Below are positions 58,989-64,000 of a DNA stretch of 64,000 nt, in pieces. Position 1 is the stretch's first letter, and each line of letters begins with the position of its first letter. Location: the NCBI GenBank assembly GCA_015178975.1, contig WHVD01000065.1, positions 372,001 to 436,000 on the forward strand, written 5' to 3'. A program made the position numbers and the translations under genes. The notes beneath the pieces are model-generated. The model saw only the letters and a program-made list of their open reading frames with translations, made no database searches and was not told the origin of the DNA. This stretch comes from Hysterangium stoloniferum (taxonomy: Eukaryota; Basidiomycota; Agaricomycetes; Hysterangiales; Hysterangiaceae).

Positions 58989-59710
58989 ATGGCAACCAAG
59001 TGAGTGATGGCGGAAGAGCGTAATATCCAATAACCAACATTCCAATAGGTCTTTAGCAAGTTGCATATTCTGTAAGATTATTAAGAGTATGTGGTAAAAA
59101 TGAAGAACCGGGTCATCGATTGACTGTGTTTTCAGGCGAGATCCCAAGCTTCAAGCTTGTTGAAACAGAGTTATCGTGAATATACCTTCCTTTCATGTTT
59201 TATATATCACCTAAACTGCGATAGTTACTCCTTCCTCGACATCGGCCCGCTTTCTAAAGGACACGCTGTAATCATCCCGAAGTGTAGAGCATTCCACAAA
59301 ATTACTTGGGTACTAATCAGGTGCTGATTGATATCTGAAGATCACGGAGAAAAGCTGCATGACATTCCCGACGAGTACCTCACTGATGCGATGCCGATTG
59401 CTAAGAAAATTGCCCAGGCTCTAGGGTGCGTGGATTATAATATTCTGCAGGTGAGTTATTTCAAGCCTGGTACATCAACAACGTATTTATTTTTACAGAA
59501 CAACGGAGAAATTTCACATCAGGTATTGGCGATATTCTGTCGATGAGGTTGTCATACTCAGCTTTCCGCCCTTAGGTGGTGAAACATGTACATTTCCACG
59601 TTATTCCAAAGCCTAACGCAGAAGAAGGCCTCATTGTGGGCTGGCCCCAACAGAAGCCCACAATGGACGAGCTTAAAGCAATCCATGAGGAGATAAAGAC
59701 CCGCCTATAG
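58989..59710 (+). CDS. hnt1: HINT-type histidine-triad protein, 134 aa
   Basis: A small purine-nucleotide phosphoramidase of the HIT superfamily. Seven exons close exactly in frame: 58989-58999 (11 nt), 59061-59086, 59136-59175, 59225-59283, 59341-59450, 59499-59522 and 59576-59710. The protein begins MATNCIFCKIIKSEIPSFKL, followed by DIGPLSKGHAVIIPKYHG and LHDIPDEYLTDAMPIAKKIA. The catalytic triad motif is HVHFHV with His 94, 96 and 98. The CxxC near the start and HVHFHVIPKP place it with HINT rather than FHIT or aprataxin. The C-terminus (KAIHEEIKTRL) matches the usual length. It ends 61 bp from the stop of the convergent 2H phosphoesterase gene. Complete and probably functional. Confidence 0.93.
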
Positions 59711-59771
59711 AGAAATCAGAGTGTACAATTACAAACGAACTAATGATTCAGTTGAATTAGACTGCTCCTTT

Positions 59772-60829
59772 TTAAACTACAGCCAGGTCGTTCGCAACTT
59801 GTGGCTCATGATCCTGCAAAGATATTGCTCCGATATGACGATATGCACCATTATCAGTTTTACTACCCATCTCGCATAATTGCACTTCAAACACAGACCA
59901 AGTTCCCAAATTTATCTTCAAGGGTCCCGTCTTATTTATGTTGGCTTCACCGTGCTCTTGTAAGATATCTACCATCGCGGGAGACGAAACAACAGCTGGG
60001 AAAGAAAACGGTACCCGCTGATTGTTTCCCCAGCGTTTACCGTTTGATTTCTTAAGACCCGTGTTCTTTCGATAGACTGTGTTTATCAGGGTACAGTGAA
60101 GCTATTATTGGGCATCAGCTATGGTGCAGCGATGCCAGCTCATGTTAAGCCATGTTTATTTTACCTTCAGTGGCCGGTCATCTTGGAGCATCCTGGCCCC
60201 CTTGAAAGTCGAGTGAATCAAATCTGTGGTTTAATATTTAATCGTAGGAAAGATCCTGTCCCGTTGTTTCAAAAACATACTACACACGGTGGCCAGTCGT
60301 TTTCCTGCCTCACTTGTCAAGTCAGGGCCAGCCCACAGGACATGGGATTGCTCTGGACTTTGATTCGGCTTCGAGCGCATAACATCCATAGATTCCAGAG
60401 GGATCATTAATTCCTCGCCATTCAATATCGTCATTATAGGTATCCGGAGACTATGGAGCAAGTTTAAGGCATCCTTAACTGTGTGGGAAATTGGGGACTC
60501 ATCAGCAGGTTTCAGAGTTGTGGTATTGTCTATTGCATCTCCCATTAAAGCGCCTTCATCCCGCTTTTTTTCAGCTCCAGAATTTTCTATCATCGTATTC
60601 GAGTTAAGGCTGAGGACGCCAAGAGTAATATGAAGGCTGCCTGGCCTGATAATGATGGATTCATCAAGCCCAGGAATCGGAGGCGACGTTCCAAGAAGGG
60701 TTGTAGATATACGATTCCAAGTTTCATGCAATGCAGCATGGTGGCCCTGTATCACTTAGATACTAGTAACAGTTGACACCTGACTCTTACAATGGGCAGT
60801 GAAATAACTATGTTAGAATGTTGTTCCAT
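59772..60829 (-). CDS. AKAP7/ASCC1-like 2H phosphoesterase, 296 aa
   Basis: Member of the 2H superfamily (two H-x-T/S motifs; RNA-ligase/cyclic phosphodiesterase fold). The in-frame exons are 60829-60791, 60746-60284, 60223-60165 and 60101-59772. The start reads MEQHSNIVISLPIGHHAALH. The first catalytic motif is GSLHITLGVLSL (His 52, Thr 54) and the second is LHCTLINTVYR (His 189, Thr 191), which falls at the start of exon 4. DDRPLK just before it matches the typical lead-in. The region between, with EEL and a Lys-rich run, is variable in the family. It may process 2',3'-cyclic phosphate or 2'-5' RNA substrates; the substrate here is unknown. The tail-to-tail partner is the HINT gene. Confidence 0.88.
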
Positions 60830-62223
60830 TGTCAATACGAAATAAAATTGTAACATCCTGCTCACAATGAGTTAATCTCGGTTTCTTTGGGGGGAAACGG
60901 GAAATTGTTGATGAAGAGAATGCTTTGCGTTCGATTGTTACTCCGAGTGACATGGCGGTTTGACTAGCTTTCTTAAATCAAGTAGACAACGGATACACAG
61001 GAGGTTGAAGCAGAATGAGGGTGAAGGTTCGAGCGGAGCTGTCAACGGTGACGGAGTTTTATTCGGCAGAAAGCTTTTTGCATAACTGTTCGTGTCCACT
61101 CACATTTTCTTTATGTTGCGGAGGTCCAAGTAATGAAAATCAAATTTTTCAGTGTACTGAGTGTTAGATCCTCTAACTCTCTTAATGTGATACATAGTTT
61201 GTATATGCAATGATATATTCAGTGATGTGGCAACTTCAATGATACGTTTCACAGTAGAGCATTCTTTGATGTATTTTTCATTTCAGGAAGCTCGCAAAAT
61301 ACTCAACGAAAATACTCCAAAAATACGCGAGAAAAGCTACCGTGAAACTCCCTAATGTTGTTTCAATGAGGCGTTACAACATAGCGCGAGTCGTTGAAGG
61401 CTTGCACACGACTAAGTGGTGCGACCGCCGCGGGCTAACCAACACAGAGTCAAAAAGTCAACAGAATCATCTCACATTTATGATCCGAGAGGCGGATACT
61501 AGTACGCTTTCACCGTTGTGTAGTAATTGTAAGTTCCCACACAGATCTGAGAGAATAACAGGGGCGAAAGATAATAGATTGTACTTGACGCATTAAAGAT
61601 ATGCCACCATTAAAGGAATACAGCGAGAGGAGGGAATTGGACATGTTTTAAGGCAACGAACAGAATGGCTGCCGAGGTATAAGTAGTACGCAGTCTGGGG
61701 ATGAAATCTGAGAATACAATCTCCGGTCCTGTTAAATGTAACATGTGTCGCTTAATAATAATGTCTATCAGTGAGGCGCAAAACCTGTAGTATTCTTTAT
61801 AAGTACATGCGATTGACAGCATCCAATAGTTATCAACATGGGAACCGGTGGAGTGGTGGAAACCAAATATTGTTGGGTGATCATAAGTCTCACTTACCTA
61901 CTGACAAAGCAGTGGTGAGATCTGCAGTTTGAATCCTATCTCTTCCAAGCCTTCTCGGCTGCTCCAGCTACGCATGCTACAGCTTACAGGGTTTTAGTAG
62001 GAGTATATACATAATCTGTAAGAGTCGAGTCATGTACATGCACATGACCACCCACATTCACCCACATCGATAACCTGGGATAACCCCCACATGATCTGTT
62101 AACCCCCATGAGTAAAAATACAAATAAACAAATCACAACAAAGTGTGATCTCTGTGACACAACATGTCAATATCACAGTCAGGACACGTCACACACCCTG
62201 CTTCCTGCTTCCATTCTCAACTG
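60830..62223. other. Intergenic region
   Basis: Short ORFs (for example 61342-61596 and 61610-61822) lack motifs and splice partners. The left 150 bp must hold the 2H phosphoesterase promoter. Otherwise nothing was seen. Confidence 0.45.
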
Positions 62224-64000
62224 ATGTCTTCCAGCTCAATCAACCTGTCAAGCCTTCTCAAAGTGGCAGGAGATGACATTATCAGAGTGTATCGGACAAA
62301 AGTGAGTGTATAAATATTTACGCCTTGGAGTGTGGACAACAGCTAAATTGATTGTTAATTCTTTCAGTACTTCACTACTGGTATCATTGAAGCATCTGGC
62401 GACTTTCTTTCCAACAAGAATTGGGTAAATGCTGAAAATTTCCAGCATTTCGTAGTTGAATGGCTCCAGGTTCCCACACCGTGTACTCCACAGATCATCG
62501 AGTCTTCAACATCTGCAAGTGCACTTCCATTGAGACAGTATAAACGACAGCGGGGATCATCAACATCTTCTGAGCATTCAGTGGTGATAGCCAGTAAGCT
62601 TCATATTCCCTCCAGATGTTCTTTGCTAATTTTCATGAGATAAACGACTGCGGAGAGTATCTAGATCTTCTGAATATCCTCCTCCAATCACCTGGGTGAC
62701 CCCAAGTAAGCTTTATATTTTCTCAGTCAGCTCCATTTTTGCTAATATTCATTAGATAAATCTACTGGCACACCAGCCAAAAAGCATGCCCAGTATTCCA
62801 AACATCAAGCAATGACTGATGCTGGCTGGATACAGATCACACACCAACAATGGGTCAAGCAGCTGGTTGAACTGACAGAAATTCCTACGACCTGGCCAAT
62901 TCCTATGGAAGGTGAATCCATAGGATATATTCTTGATCTGACCAACAGCGCCTTCAAATTTATTGATTCCAATGGTAATCCACTCTCCATGGCAGCTATT
63001 ATTAAGAACAAGTGTTCATTCTCATTCTTGATTTTAATATCTTATTATTATTATTTATATGTAAGTGCGTTGATGGTTGGGGTGATGGAAGTGGTGGAAC
63101 CAAAGACACTGGCCCTGTCGTCTTCCCCCTTGGCAAGATCAAAACTCAACGAGCTATTCATGTTTGCTGTGGACATTTTATGTGCTCACATGTGGATTCA
63201 TCCTTATTCTTCAAGTATGAGCACTATAGTGATGATTTCAAGACCTTTGAGGAGATCCACAATGCACAGATGGCCAATAATGCAGCTGAAGCAGATTCGG
63301 TTATTGGTGTGGCTGCAGCGTAAGTCCTTATTATCTTTATATTCACTTCATTAGCTTTAATGAGATTTGTTTAAGTTTTTATAATAGTGTTGCATTTCAA
63401 ACATGTAAATTCAATGACGGAAAATGTAAGGGGCAGCCAATCATCCAGACTTTTGAACGTGTAAGTTTAAGATTCTTTTTTATTTATACATTTCAACAGT
63501 GCTGTTCTTTAGATGACGGCATTTGGCAAGGATCAATTCATTGGATGCTCAGCAAGGCAACCTGCCAAAGATAAACATGCCCACATTTTTTTCTCAATCC
63601 CACTCCATGTCTCCCAGTCCACATTAAATGATATTTTTACTACCCAGGGTTCCACATCTCGGGATACTGAAAAGTACACAGGTCCATGCTATTATACCAT
63701 CCCACCAACTGTTGGCTTGAAGCAGGAGAAATGCCATAAGTCTCAGTTCATTATTATACATATACACATATATTGTTAATTTATTATCTAGCCCACATAC
63801 ATTTTGAAAATGGCAAATTACTTAATGGCCTCATCACCCGGCATCAGTGCCCCACTCAGATTATAATATGTACCCCAATTGATCATTCCATTCAAAAAGC
63901 TGTCATCATAACCACACCTGGACTCCCCTACAATCATCCCCCTTACACATTGCAAAAACTAACATTTGAGGCAACTGAACTCTATGTGGAGGCAATTGAG
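62224..64000 (+). CDS. Unassigned fungal protein with Cys/His-rich domain (partial)
   Basis: The gene starts at 62224 and leaves the window on the right. Exons 62224-62301, 62368-62593 and short ones with acceptors near 62638 and 62755 give SSLLKVAGDDIIRVYRTKYF, then a Ser-rich linker and a segment around EIPTTWPIPMEGESIGYILD. From about 63091 it reads TGPVVFPLGKIKTQRAIHV, then CCGHFMCSH. After 63500 come FGKDQFIGCSARQPAKDKHA and FSIPLHVSQSTLNDIF. The last part, FENGKLLNGLITRHQCPTQI followed by PYNHPPYT, resembles a zinc-binding pattern common in Agaricomycete hypothetical proteins and may be transposon-related. One junction near 63740-63792 lacks a clean GT donor, so a sequence error or decay is possible. 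No function is assigned. Confidence 0.55.

Overview
This is a nuclear window from a filamentous basidiomycete, most likely an Agaricomycete. The signs are dense 45-60 nt spliceosomal introns in every intact gene, a DUF6535-type membrane protein, a CYP63-like P450, and many Ty3/gypsy chromoviruses and LTR remnants whose stop codons look like CpG-to-TpG decay. There is no bacterial-style organisation, no rRNA and no CRISPR array.

Layout. 1-15 kb is a transposon graveyard: two Tc1/mariner copies, a solo LTR of family B, a solo LTR of family A, a decayed plus-strand Ty3 chromovirus whose protease is split by another family-A solo LTR, and a unit bounded by diverged family-D LTRs that contains a tRNA-like Pol III sequence and a proline-rich ORF. 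15.3-25.7 kb is one large minus-strand gene: a DUF6535 membrane domain followed by about 45 near-identical 39-residue HEAT units. Each unit is exactly one 117-nt exon plus a 49-nt phase-1 intron (166-bp period). The units vary mainly in one loop. This is the most interesting object in the window. 25.7-31 kb holds two family-C solo LTRs, a CACTA-like palindromic MITE and a diverged duplicated segment that may be a decayed gene. 31.0-33.5 kb is an intact 11-exon cytochrome P450. 36.0-43.2 kb is a minus-strand Ty3 chromovirus carrying a three-layer nest: Ty3, then family-A LTR, then a 1,982-bp family-B element, the innermost with an exact 5-bp target duplication. 43.4-48.9 kb is gene-poor: an LTR remnant, a 94-bp tandem repeat, a tRNA-like relic and a 685-bp fold-back element.

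48.9-60.8 kb is a conserved housekeeping island. It holds a non-RD protein kinase, the biotin-bearing alpha subunit of 3-methylcrotonyl-CoA carboxylase (leucine catabolism, mitochondrion), a secreted and probably GPI-anchored A1 aspartic protease, a HINT-type histidine-triad protein, and an AKAP7/ASCC1-like 2H phosphoesterase convergent with it. I reconstructed exon chains by hand. The kinase, carboxylase, P450, HINT and 2H genes close in frame throughout and look intact. 62.2 kb to the edge is a partial gene of an unassigned fungal family.

All gene models are manual reads of splice signals and family resemblance from memory. No alignment or database search was run.
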